Part shown: positions 6,747 through 13,884 of the stretch, in pieces
How the letters are laid out: each line of letters begins with the position of its first letter
How positions within the stretch are numbered: the first letter of the stretch is position 1
Assembly: GCA_910585485.1 (NCBI GenBank)
Contig: CAJUEZ010000029.1
Location: 1 to 22,923, forward strand
Origin: an uncultured Clostridia bacterium
GTDB taxonomy: Bacteria > Bacillota > Clostridia > UBA1381
Length of the DNA stretch: 22,923 nt
Direction of reading: 5' to 3'
Position numbers and translations under genes: made by a program
Notes under the pieces: generated by a model
Seen by the model: only the letters and a program-made list of their open reading frames with translations
Told to the model about the DNA's origin: nothing
The model's database searches: none

Positions 6747-7772
6747 CTATCCTTCAAAACCATTCGGATGAGTTGACTGCCATCTCCAGCTGTCCGCGCA
6801 CATTTCGTCAATTCCGCGCGTCGCTTCCCAACCGAGTTCCTCCTTTGCCTTTGCAGGGTCAGCGTAACACTCGGCAATATCTCCCGGACGTCTCGGGTCA
6901 ATCTGATACGGAAGTTCTTTTCCGCACGCTTTTGAAAATGCCTTGACAATATCAAGCACGCTGTATCCATTACCTGTGCCGAGATTATATATATGCACTC
7001 CCGCTTTATCAGAACAGCAGTCTATTGCCTTTACATGTCCTATCGCAAGGTCTACAACGTGTATGTAATCACGCACACCGGTGCCGTCAGGAGTAGGATA
7101 ATCATCACCGAACACATGTACCTTTTCAAGCTTTCCTACCGCTACCTGAGCGACATACGGAAGAAGATTATTAGGAATACCTTTCGGGTCTTCACCCATT
7201 ATTCCGCTTTTATGCGCGCCTATAGGGTTAAAGTAACGCAAAAGAGTTACTGAAAGCTTTGGATTCGCCTTTTGAGCATCCGTCATAATTCTCTCTATAA
7301 ACAGCTTTGTTGTGCCGTATGGATTAGTTGTAAGAATCTTATCTCCCTTATTGTCTGTCTCTACAATCGGAACTCTTTCTGGGTCTCCGTAAACCGTAGC
7401 GGACGAAGAGAACACAATATTATTACAGTCGTATTTTTCCATAGCCTGCATAAGATGAAGAGTTCCTGTTATATTGTTATCATAATACGAAAGCGGAATC
7501 CTTGTTGACTCACCGACAGCCTTAAGACCGGCAAAATGAATTACCGCGTCAATTTTATTTTCCTTAAACACTTTCTCCGTGCCTTCATAATCAAGCAAAT
7601 CAACCTTGTAAAACGGAAAATCCTTTCCCGTAAGTTCTTTTACAGCGTCAAGACATTTTTCACTCGCATTGTAAAGGTTATCAAGAACCACTATCTCATA
7701 TCCCGCGTTAAGAAGTTCCACGCAAGTATGACTTCCTATATATCCCGCGCCGCCTGTTACCAATATTTTCAT
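6747..7772 (-). CDS. galE: UDP-glucose 4-epimerase
   Basis: Interconverts UDP-glucose and UDP-galactose using bound NAD+, in the Leloir pathway and in supply of precursors for surface polysaccharides. The 341-aa length is typical. Residues 5-13 (V-T-G-G-A-G-Y-I-G) form the Rossmann GxxGxxG motif. F-S-S-S-A-T-V-Y-G (121-129) and Y152-G-T-T-K156 supply the Ser/Tyr/Lys catalytic residues of extended short-chain dehydrogenases. L-R-Y-F-N-P-I-G-A-H and the late R-P-G-D motif (296-299) are also GalE-like. The start ATG is 8 nt after GGGAGG. It is flanked by its own promoter and a strong terminator, so it is monocistronic, although no terminator separates it from the flavoprotein gene upstream. Confidence 0.95.
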   Translation of the reverse strand: MKILVTGGAGYIGSHTCVELLNAGYEIVVLDNLYNASEKCLDAVKELTGKDFPFYKVDLLDYEGTEKVFKENKIDAVIHFAGLKAVGESTRIPLSYYDNNITGTLHLMQAMEKYDCNNIVFSSSATVYGDPERVPIVETDNKGDKILTTNPYGTTKLFIERIMTDAQKANPKLSVTLLRYFNPIGAHKSGIMGEDPKGIPNNLLPYVAQVAVGKLEKVHVFGDDYPTPDGTGVRDYIHVVDLAIGHVKAIDCCSDKAGVHIYNLGTGNGYSVLDIVKAFSKACGKELPYQIDPRRPGDIAECYADPAKAKEELGWEATRGIDEMCADSWRWQSTHPNGFEG

Positions 7773-7804
7773 TAGATATTCCTCCCCTTGTCTTTGATAT
7801 TTCT

Positions 7805-7833
7805 ATTATAATACAATATCAGTCGTTTTTCAA
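7805..7833 (-). promoter_or_regulatory. galE promoter
   Basis: On the minus strand TTGAAA (7828-7833), a 17-nt spacer and TATAAT (7805-7810), about 30 nt upstream of the galE start. Confidence 0.75.
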
Positions 7834-7874
7834 TAGCGAAAACACTTTGTTTTTTAAATATTCGCCATCTTTAT

Positions 7875-8495
7875 TTATCTTATAAAATTTGTCTTAATCT
7901 TATCTTCCTGAGAAGGAATTGTTATACCTGCCTTTTTGCCTTCTTCTATACATTTTAAAAGCCATGCCATATTATTTGCCAATGTCCTCATTGTCTGCAT
8001 TCCCTCTTTGTCCTGCAAGACCTCTTCTCTTGTGTTGCCATGCACCTGATTCCAATACTGGGATGATACAATCGGCATACTGGTTATTGTAAAATACTTG
8101 TTAATTTGGTCAAACGCAGCGCTCGCTCCGCCTCTTCTGCAGCTTACAACGCTTGCGCCCAATTTTCCGCGCATTTTTGAACCGCCCATATAGAACGCTC
8201 TGTCCATAAAAGATGTCAACGCTCCTGAAGCCGCCGCATAGTGCACCGGTGAACCAAATATAAACCCGTCTGCCATCTGTGCTTTTTCAACGAATTTGTT
8301 TACAATATCGTCAAATACACACTTCCCCGTTTTCGCGCACGAACCACAGCCTATACAGCCTGCTATCGGACTGTTACCTATCCAAAATATTTCCGTGTCA
8401 ATCCCGTTTTCATTAAGAGTATTTGCCGCCTCGCAAAGAGCCGTGTATGTACACCCTTTTTCATTCGGACTTCCGTTTACCAGTATTACTTTCAT
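7875..8495 (-). CDS. iron-sulfur flavoprotein-like NAD(P)H/FMN oxidoreductase
   Basis: A 206-aa cytoplasmic flavodoxin-fold protein of the NADPH-dependent FMN reductase family. V-I-L-V-N-G-S-P-N (3-11) is the FMN-phosphate loop and F-G-S-P-V-H-Y-A (80-87) the second flavin loop. Cys47-x2-Cys50-x2-Cys53-x5-Cys59 has the compact spacing used for the [4Fe-4S] cluster of archaeal and clostridial iron-sulfur flavoproteins. Many relatives keep these cysteines without a proven cluster, so the cluster is likely but not certain. The substrate is unknown. I chose the ATG at 8493-8495, 8 nt after AGGGAG; an ATG six codons earlier overlaps that ribosome site. Its promoter is back to back with that of the [2Fe-2S] protein gene. 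Confidence 0.8.
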   Translation of the reverse strand: MKVILVNGSPNEKGCTYTALCEAANTLNENGIDTEIFWIGNSPIAGCIGCGSCAKTGKCVFDDIVNKFVEKAQMADGFIFGSPVHYAAASGALTSFMDRAFYMGGSKMRGKLGASVVSCRRGGASAAFDQINKYFTITSMPIVSSQYWNQVHGNTREEVLQDKEGMQTMRTLANNMAWLLKCIEEGKKAGITIPSQEDKIKTNFIR

Positions 8496-8537
8496 TTTAA
8501 TTTCTCCCTTCATATAAATATCTTTTTCATTCTCTTT

Positions 8538-8566
8538 ATTTTATCACTTTCGCGCTGAATTGTCTA
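8538..8566 (-). promoter_or_regulatory. flavoprotein gene promoter
   Basis: On the minus strand TAGACA (8561-8566), a 17-nt spacer and TAAAAT (8538-8543), five of six matches in each box. Its -35 box is 8 nt from the -35 box of the divergent promoter. Confidence 0.55.
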
Positions 8567-8574
8567 TAAAAACA

Positions 8575-8603
8575 TTGACATATGAATAATTTAATGCGAT
8601 AAT
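8575..8603 (+). promoter_or_regulatory. promoter of the BFD-like gene
   Basis: Perfect TTGACA (8575-8580), a 17-nt spacer and GATAAT (8598-8603), 27 nt upstream of the start codon. A TATAAT at 8610-8615 also exists but is too far from the -35 box. Confidence 0.65.
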
Positions 8604-8630
8604 GCTTATTATAATGGTGAGGTGAGTATT

Positions 8631-8813
8631 ATGAATGACGAAAAAATTGTATGCAACTGTACCGGTGTTACAATAGGCGACATAAGAGCCGCTATTGAAA
8701 ACGGCGCGTCAACCTTTGACGAGGTTCAAGAGGTTACGGGTGTTTCCAGTGTATGCGGACAATGCCTTGATTATGCGCAGAATGTTGTCAAATCGATTTT
8801 AGACGGCGAATAA
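8631..8813 (+). CDS. BFD-like [2Fe-2S] protein
   Basis: A 60-aa protein consisting of a single BFD-like [2Fe-2S]-binding domain (as in bacterioferritin-associated ferredoxin and the NifU, NirB and GlpA inserts). The ligands are visible as Cys8-x-Cys10 and Cys42-x2-Cys45, with the family's V-C-N-C-T-G-V-T and V-C-G-Q-C contexts. It probably acts as a small electron carrier or iron-handling partner; no bacterioferritin gene is nearby. The ATG at 8631 is preferred to GTG at 8622 because the AGGTGAG ribosome site overlaps that GTG. A strong terminator follows directly. Confidence 0.85.
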   Translation: MNDEKIVCNCTGVTIGDIRAAIENGASTFDEVQEVTGVSSVCGQCLDYAQNVVKSILDGE

Positions 8814-8816
8814 GAT

Positions 8817-8849
8817 AAATAGCTGTTGCGTTATGCGACAGCTATTTTT
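8817..8849 (+). terminator. terminator of the BFD-like gene
   Basis: AAATAGCTGT (8817-8826) pairs with ACAGCTATTT (8838-8847); the stem extends inward by further pairs and ends in a T run. Confidence 0.85.
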
Positions 8850-8855
8850 CGTCAG

Positions 8856-8884
8856 TGGACAAATAATATTGTCTATGATATAAT
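8856..8884 (+). promoter_or_regulatory. promoter of the GTPase-RNase fusion gene
   Basis: TGGACA (8856-8861), a 17-nt spacer and TATAAT (8879-8884), 37 nt before the start codon. The gene is therefore transcribed independently of the BFD-like gene. Confidence 0.7.
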
Positions 8885-8921
8885 ATTATAAATTAAACCC
8901 AAAACAGATAGGTAGATAATA

Positions 8922-11486
8922 ATGAAAAGACTTGTAATAGGAATACTGGCACACGTGGATTCAGGAAAAACCACACTTTCCGAAGGAATGTTATATACTG
9001 CCGGCGAACTTCGCCGTCTTGGCAGAGTAGATCACGGCGACGCCTTTCTTGACACAAACAGTATAGAGCGTGACAGAGGCATTACCATTTTCTCAAAACA
9101 GGCTGTAATGCGCTTTAAAGACACAGAATTTACATTACTTGACACTCCGGGGCACGTGGATTTTTCCACTGAAACAGAACGCGTATTAAGCGTTCTCGAC
9201 TATGCGATTCTTGTAATAAGCGGCACGGACGGTGTGCAAAATCACACCGAAACATTGTGGCGGCTTTTAAAACGTTACAATATTCCTGTTTTTTTATTTA
9301 TTAATAAAATGGACTTGCCTTCCGACAAAACGGCTGTTTTGAATGAACTCAAACACCGTCTCGGTGACGGCTGCGTCGATTTCGGATCGGACAAAGCGAG
9401 CGAAGAATTTATGGAAGCACTTGCTATGTGCGACGAGACAATTATGAATTCTTTTCTTGAAAACGGAAATGTAAAAACGGAAGACATCAGAAACGCGATC
9501 GCAAAAAGAAATATATTTCCGTGTTTTTTTGGCTCTGCTCTAAAAACAGATGGTGTTAAAGAATTCCTTGACGCGATTGAACTTTATACAAGGCGGATAA
9601 TATACGACGACAATTTTGGCGCGCGGGTATTTAAAATTTCAGAATATGAACAGGGCGCTCGGCTTACATATATGAAAATCACAGGAGGATCACTCAAGGT
9701 TAAAGCCGAACTTACGGGAAACAAACGCAACGAATGGCGCGAGAAAGTCAATCAAATCCGAGTATATTCGGGAGAAAAATATAAAACTGTTGACGAGGCT
9801 TTTCCGGGTATGATATGCGCTGTTACAGGTCTTTCTCAGACATATGCCGGCGAAGGTATCGGATGTGAAACGGACGCAAAAAGCGCCGTTCTTGAAAGCG
9901 TGCTTACGTACCGCATGGAACTGACTGAGGGAGTTGACGCGCATACCGCGCTTACAAATTTGAAACGTCTTGAAGAAGAAGATCCTCAGCTTCACATCAT
10001 ATGGAATGAACAGCTTCGGGAAATACATGTTCAGGTTATGGGCGAAGTGCAGCTTGAAGTATTACAGCGCGTCATATCCGAGCGTTTTGGTCTTGAAGTG
10101 AAATTTACACATGGTTCTATAGCATATAAAGAAACTATCGCCTCACCTGTCGAAGGCGTGGGACATTATGAGCCGCTTCGACATTACGCTGAAGTTCACC
10201 TTCTTATTGAGCCGGCTGAAAAAGGAAGCGGTATGACTTTTAAGACTGATTGCAGCGAGGATATTCTTGACCGCAACTGGCAAAGACTGATTCTGACTCA
10301 TCTTAAAGAAAAAACGCATATAGGAGTGCTGACAGGCTCGCCTATAACCGATATGAAAATCACTCTTGTCTCAGGACGCGCGCATCAGAAACATACAGAG
10401 GGCGGCGATTTCCGTCAGGCGACTTACCGTGCGGTACGTCAGGGACTTAAAATGGCTGAAAGTATTCTTCTTGAACCCTACTATGAATTTAATCTTGAAA
10501 TACCTACTGCAAATGTCGGACGCGCAATGACAGACATCGGACAAATGGGAGGAAACTTTAATCAAAGCAAAACTTACGGCGACATGACAATCATCACCGG
10601 CAGTGCGCCCGTTTCATCAATGCGCGGATATTCTCAGGAGGTAATTGGATATACCGGCGGTAAAGGCAGACTTAACTGCATTCTGAGCGGCTATGAGCCG
10701 TGCCATAACAGCGAGGAAGTAATCGCTCAGATAGGATACGATTCTGACAGTGACCTTGAAAATCCCGCCGATTCAGTGTTCTGTTCACACGGCGCCGGAT
10801 TTAATGTAAAATGGAACGAGGTCTATGACCAAATGCACCTTGAAGGACTTAACTTTGAAGAAGACAACGAGGATGAAACCGAAACAGTAAGACAGCGTGC
10901 AAAACAATATCTTGACGCCGTAGCGGACGATAATGAACTTATGCAGATTTTTGAACGGACATATGGCGCTGTGACACAAAAAACCGCCTCATACACCGTC
11001 AAAAAATCCGCTCCGGAACAGAAAAAATACACAAAACCAAAAACAGTGCCGCATGGAGATGAATATCTTCTTGTTGATGGATACAATATTATTTTCGCGT
11101 GGGACGAGTTAAAGAATCTTGCGAAAATTAATCTTAATATGGCGCGCGACAGACTAATTGATATTCTGTGCAATTACCGTGGTTTCAGACAATGTAATCT
11201 GATACTTGTATTTGACGCTTACAAGGTTAAGGGTAATGTCGGAAGCGTGAAGAAAATCCATAATATCAATGTTGTATACACTAAAGAAGCGGAAACGGCT
11301 GATATGTACATCGAAAAAATCACACACGAACTTGGAAAAAAGCATCGCGTACGCGTTGCCACCTCTGACAGCCTTGAACAGATTATCATCCTTGCGGGCG
11401 GCGCGATACGCGTCAGCGCCAATGAATTTCTGAAAGAAATCAAAACCGCGGAAAAAGCTATAATGGATATTATTTCAAAAAAATGA
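8922..11486 (+). CDS. Tet(M)/EF-G-like ribosomal GTPase fused to YacP/Rae1-type RNase
   Basis: An 854-aa two-part protein. Residues 1 to about 640 form a translational GTPase of the ribosomal-protection type: A10-H-V-D-S-G-K-T17 (P-loop), R52-G-I-T (switch I), D74-T-P-G-H (switch II), N128-K-M-D131 and G204-S-A, then EF-G-like domains II to V. After an acidic stretch (646-656) and a Lys/Pro-rich linker (685-712), residues 714-854 form a NYN/PIN-like domain closely resembling Bacillus YacP (Rae1), a ribosome-associated endoribonuclease: LLVDGYNII (716-724), V-F-D-A (763-766), T-K-E-A-E-T-A-D (787-794), V-A-T-S-D (812-816). The acidic residues D718, D765, D794 and D816 fit the metal site. The inferred role is GTPase-driven access to the ribosomal A site combined with mRNA cleavage. 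Drug resistance is unlikely: the domain IV loop (S-G-R-A-H-Q-K-H-T-E-G-G, 484-495) lacks the Tet(M) Y-S-P-V-S tip. The ribosome site is weak (AGGT). Confidence 0.85.
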   Translation: MKRLVIGILAHVDSGKTTLSEGMLYTAGELRRLGRVDHGDAFLDTNSIERDRGITIFSKQAVMRFKDTEFTLLDTPGHVDFSTETERVLSVLDYAILVISGTDGVQNHTETLWRLLKRYNIPVFLFINKMDLPSDKTAVLNELKHRLGDGCVDFGSDKASEEFMEALAMCDETIMNSFLENGNVKTEDIRNAIAKRNIFPCFFGSALKTDGVKEFLDAIELYTRRIIYDDNFGARVFKISEYEQGARLTYMKITGGSLKVKAELTGNKRNEWREKVNQIRVYSGEKYKTVDEAFPGMICAVTGLSQTYAGEGIGCETDAKSAVLESVLTYRMELTEGVDAHTALTNLKRLEEEDPQLHIIWNEQLREIHVQVMGEVQLEVLQRVISERFGLEVKFTHGSIAYKETIASPVEGVGHYEPLRHYAEVHLLIEPAEKGSGMTFKTDCSEDILDRNWQRLILTHLKEKTHIGVLTGSPITDMKITLVSGRAHQKHTEGGDFRQATYRAVRQGLKMAESILLEPYYEFNLEIPTANVGRAMTDIGQMGGNFNQSKTYGDMTIITGSAPVSSMRGYSQEVIGYTGGKGRLNCILSGYEPCHNSEEVIAQIGYDSDSDLENPADSVFCSHGAGFNVKWNEVYDQMHLEGLNFEEDNEDETETVRQRAKQYLDAVADDNELMQIFERTYGAVTQKTASYTVKKSAPEQKKYTKPKTVPHGDEYLLVDGYNIIFAWDELKNLAKINLNMARDRLIDILCNYRGFRQCNLILVFDAYKVKGNVGSVKKIHNINVVYTKEAETADMYIEKITHELGKKHRVRVATSDSLEQIIILAGGAIRVSANEFLKEIKTAEKAIMDIISKK

Positions 11487-11993
11487 GGAAAGAATATCAA
11501 TAGAATAATCGTTGTCGATTAAAATATATGTGTGTGCATACTTTTTGCACATTGATAAATTATATTGGTTTTCGGCAATCATATATTCCATTGATAAGTC
11601 TTCCTCGCCGCGCGCTTCAATAACGCTCGCATAGCTTAGAATATCACTAAAATTATTTTCAATATATTCCTTAGTCATAATAATGCAGTAATATTTAATA
11701 TGCTTTAAATAATCATCATCAAAATCATTCTGCCAGTCAAACGGGATATAACAACCTTCAATGATAAGATTTTGATTGTTTTCAATCGCTGTTTTTACAA
11801 TTTCCTTAACAATATTCCATAGATACGGAACAAGCTCGTCATCATCTTCGGGGGTTAAGGTTGTGTTGTTACTTCGTATAAGTCCCATTTTCAAATGGTC
11901 TATGGATAAATACGGATAATGGTATTTTTCTAATAATCTTTGCGATAAATTTGTTTTTCCTGTATGTGTACTTCCCGCTATTAAAATAATCAT
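11475..11993 (-). CDS. P-loop kinase-like protein (AAA_33 type)
   Basis: A 172-aa P-loop NTPase. The Walker A motif is A6-G-S-T-H-T-G-K-T14; Y-L-S-I-D-H-L-K-M-G follows as in small kinases that place an Asp after strand 2, and L-I-I-E-G-C-Y-I-P is the substrate-side strand of nucleotide or small-molecule kinases. The substrate cannot be told from sequence. The start ATG follows GAGGAG, which lies in the stop codon region of the upstream acetyltransferase gene, so the two are coupled. Its last 12 bases overlap the end of the convergent GTPase-RNase gene, with no terminator between them. Confidence 0.65.
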   Translation of the reverse strand: MIILIAGSTHTGKTNLSQRLLEKYHYPYLSIDHLKMGLIRSNNTTLTPEDDDELVPYLWNIVKEIVKTAIENNQNLIIEGCYIPFDWQNDFDDDYLKHIKYYCIIMTKEYIENNFSDILSYASVIEARGEEDLSMEYMIAENQYNLSMCKKYAHTYILIDNDYSIDILSSFF

Positions 11994-12002
11994 TTATGCT
12001 CC

Positions 12003-12431
12003 TCAAATTTTTTTCCTAAAACTATATGAACTTTTTGAAAATCCTAACTTCTCATAAAACATATGAGCCTGTTCTCTGCGGACTGAGCTGTTTAAAATTA
12101 TCAAATCAATATTATGTTCTTTTGCATAATGCTCGGCATAAGCAATTAGTTGTGATCCTATGCCTTGTCCCTGATAATTTTCTTTGACCGCAATTCCGTT
12201 GATTTTAATATAATCACATTCGATTGCTATCGCCCTTTCAACTGCAATAAAACCAACCACTTTTCCCGAACATAATGCGGCAAAAATATCATGGTTGTTA
12301 CCTTCTAAAATATGCTTTGCTCGTTCATTAAACTGTGATTGACTGATTTTAATATTCAGTTCATTGTTATATAGAGAACAAACATCTGAATAATCATTTT
12401 CCGTTATTTTGCATATTTCTAAATCATTCAT
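12003..12431 (-). CDS. GNAT-family N-acetyltransferase
   Basis: A 142-aa single-domain GNAT enzyme that transfers acetyl from acetyl-CoA to an unknown amine. Motif A is clear: I-K-I-N-G-I-A-V-K-E-N-Y, then Q87-G-Q-G-I-G92, the pyrophosphate-binding loop. N-S-S-V-R-R-E-Q-A-H-M-F-Y-E-K-L-G-F is the motif B end typical of the family. The ATG overlaps the stop codon of the preceding gene by one base (TAATG), with GAGGT upstream, so it belongs to a three-gene operon with the other GNAT and the kinase. Confidence 0.85.
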   Translation of the reverse strand: MNDLEICKITENDYSDVCSLYNNELNIKISQSQFNERAKHILEGNNHDIFAALCSGKVVGFIAVERAIAIECDYIKINGIAVKENYQGQGIGSQLIAYAEHYAKEHNIDLIILNSSVRREQAHMFYEKLGFSKSSYSFRKKI

Positions 12432-12749
12432 TAGTCTACCTCTTTTTTATAATCCACCAAAGTTAATTTGTCATTGACTTTTTTCGGCTCTCCAATTCTC
12501 ACATATCCTAATTTTTCATACAAATGACAATTACCTTTTTCCTGAAATAGCGTATCTAATATCCAGTATTTGCAATCGTTGTGAATTTTCTCTATTTCCC
12601 TTAATGCCGATTGTGCGATACCCCTATTTTGGTATTCAGGAAGAACAGCAAGAGCAGATACTTTACAAAATTCATTGCGCATTATAATTCTGACTGCACC
12701 GACTGCAATATCATCTTCAACAAAAATATATCCTTGCGTTCCTACCTTT
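12431..12749 (-). pseudogene. GNAT acetyltransferase truncated by an IS3 element
   Basis: The C-terminal part of a second GNAT enzyme. Motif A is present (V-L-P-E-Y-Q-N-R-G-I-A), as is the family end (H-L-Y-E-K-L-G-Y-V-R-I-G). An ATG at 12680-12682 could start an 83-aa ORF, but the same frame continues upstream as K-V-G-T-Q-G-Y-I-F-V-E-D-D-I-A-V-G-A-V-R, a typical GNAT strand pair, right up to the insertion sequence boundary. The N-terminal third is therefore lost. The far side of the insertion sequence does not resume the gene in any way I can read, which suggests a deletion next to the insertion sequence. Confidence 0.8.
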
Positions 12750-13538
12750 TGAACTGAACCCTAAATAGTAGACAGCGCTGAACACCAATTATACCATTTT
12801 TCTCATCTCATATGGTGTCATTCCTGTGGATAGTATTATTCGTTCATGATTGTAGAAATAAATATACCATTTTATCCACTGTTTTGCTTGTTGTATTGTT
12901 TCAAGTTTGTGCCGGTATATACACTCTGTTTTCAATATTGAGAAGAAACTCTCCATTGGCGCGTTATCAATCGGTGTGGCAGGTCTTGACATAGATGGTT
13001 TGAATTTAAACTCCTTTGACAATTCCGCATAATCATTAGAGGCATACTGTGAGCCTTGGTCTGAATGTATAATTGTTCCCTTGCGTATCTTGCTCTTTGC
13101 TTTCTTTACAGTCCTGACCACAAGGCTGTTATCCAAATGCTGCGACATCTCATACGCAATAACTAATTTATCGTAAAGGTCTTTTATGACGGATAAGTAT
13201 AGCCGTCCTTGTTTTGTATGTATATAGCTGATATCTGTTACCCACTTTTCATTAGGATGTTCAGCCTGAAAGTCTCTTTGCAATAAATTTCCGTAAGATA
13301 CATAACGATAAGGATTACTCTTATGCAAATCTCTATATTGCTTCCTGAAAAAATAGTTAACCGCATCTATAGATATATTCATTATCTGAGCAATTTCTTT
13401 GTATGTTTTTCCTTCATTTCTCAGACTTTGCATACGACCTTTTTCTTCCTCTGTCCGTCTTGTATTCACAATCTGCACCCCTTTAAATTTATTATACACA
13501 TTTAATGTGTTTTTGTCCACTTTTTTGGGTGCAGTTCA
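12750..13538 (-). mobile_element. compact IS3-family insertion sequence
   Basis: A 789-bp element with 25-bp terminal inverted repeats: 12750-12774 matches the reverse complement of 13514-13538 at 21 of 25 positions, both ends starting TGAACTG. It contains one transposase gene. The TG...CA ends and DDE enzyme are IS3-like, but IS3 elements are usually 1.2 to 1.5 kb with two overlapping frames. No convincing flanking duplication is seen; TACCT occurs near both edges but not exactly abutting the repeats. Confidence 0.85.
12789..13469 (-). CDS. IS3-family DDE transposase
   Basis: A 226-aa single-frame transposase. A helix-turn-helix segment comes first (G-K-T-Y-K-E-I-A-Q-I-M-N-I-S), then almost at once the rve integrase core with D79 (W-V-T-D-I-S-Y-I), D137 (I-H-S-D-Q-G-S-Q-Y) and E173 (A-P-M-E-S-F-F), a DD(35)E triad. 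It ends in the usual Y-N-H-E-R and M-T-P-Y-E motifs. The start is GTG at 13467-13469, 8 nt after AAAGGGG; an in-frame GTG at 13518-13520 lies inside the terminal repeat. The coiled coil and second HTH that lie between HTH and core in most IS3 OrfA-OrfB proteins are absent. It may be an internally deleted or naturally minimal form; all catalytic residues remain. Confidence 0.85.
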   Translation of the reverse strand: MNTRRTEEEKGRMQSLRNEGKTYKEIAQIMNISIDAVNYFFRKQYRDLHKSNPYRYVSYGNLLQRDFQAEHPNEKWVTDISYIHTKQGRLYLSVIKDLYDKLVIAYEMSQHLDNSLVVRTVKKAKSKIRKGTIIHSDQGSQYASNDYAELSKEFKFKPSMSRPATPIDNAPMESFFSILKTECIYRHKLETIQQAKQWIKWYIYFYNHERIILSTGMTPYEMRKMV

Positions 13539-13613
13539 GTACCTAACCACGCCCCGCAATTTGAACTTTGAAATGACCACGAAACTACTACAAAATGAGG
13601 GGAGGGAGAATAT

Positions 13614-13766
13614 ACGCAGACAAACGGTGATTTCAAGCAGGATATACCTCAATACGAGATAGACGCACTCGCAAGGTGCATACTTCCGAAAATCCAAGCA
13701 TATTTTGAGAGCGAGGAAGGCAGGAAAGAATTTGAGAGATGGAAATTGAACCAAGAAAATAAATGA
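13614..13766 (+). pseudogene. small integrative-element protein, start codon apparently mutated to ACG
   Basis: An open frame of 50 residues reading QTNGDFKQDIPQYEIDALAR, then C-I-L-P-K-I-Q-A-Y-F-E-S-E-E-G-R-K-E-F-E-R-W. This pattern (E-I-x-x-L-A-R-x-x-L-P-x-I-x-x-F/Y-F-E-S-E-E-G) is one I associate with small conserved proteins near the integrase of clostridial conjugative elements. There is no ATG/GTG/TTG start, but a GGGGAGGGAG ribosome site stands 5 to 8 nt before an ACG (13614-13616) exactly where the start is expected. A T-to-C change of the start codon is inferred; weak initiation at ACG is possible. No integrase is nearby, so this is a scrap. Confidence 0.5.
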
Positions 13767-13783
13767 TTTTAGAATTTACATAG

Positions 13784-13820
13784 ACGGCAGTATCAAGCGA
13801 ATATTGATACTGCCGTTTTT
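13784..13820 (+). terminator. terminator after the small element ORF
   Basis: ACGGCAGTATCA (13784-13795) pairs perfectly with TGATACTGCCGT (13805-13816), followed by TTTT. Confidence 0.85.
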
Positions 13821-13836
13821 ATTATAGCCAAAACAA

Positions 13837-13876
13837 AAATCCGAACCCATCACCAATTAGTGAAAAGTTCGGATTT
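13837..13876 (-). terminator. terminator downstream of the tRNA 3' end
   Basis: AAATCCGAAC (13837-13846) pairs with GTTCGGATTT (13867-13876). On the minus strand it is followed by TTTTTGTTTT. It starts 8 nt after the CCA end of the tRNA remnant, as a native tRNA terminator would. Confidence 0.65.
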
Positions 13877-13884
13877 GTTCTGTT

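Noticed and set aside
4774..7772. asnB and galE as part of a polysaccharide cluster
   Set aside because: Each has its own promoter and terminator, and no glycosyltransferases are nearby; they look like ordinary chromosomal genes.
8922..11486. Tetracycline-resistance protein of the Tet(M) class
   Set aside because: The GTPase half is similar, but the domain IV loop that displaces tetracycline in Tet(M) is replaced, and the protein carries an extra RNase domain in a chromosomal housekeeping context.
12743..13544. TACCT as a target-site duplication of the IS3 element
   Set aside because: It lies 2 bases outside one inverted repeat and 1 base outside the other, and the flanks do not rejoin into a readable gene.
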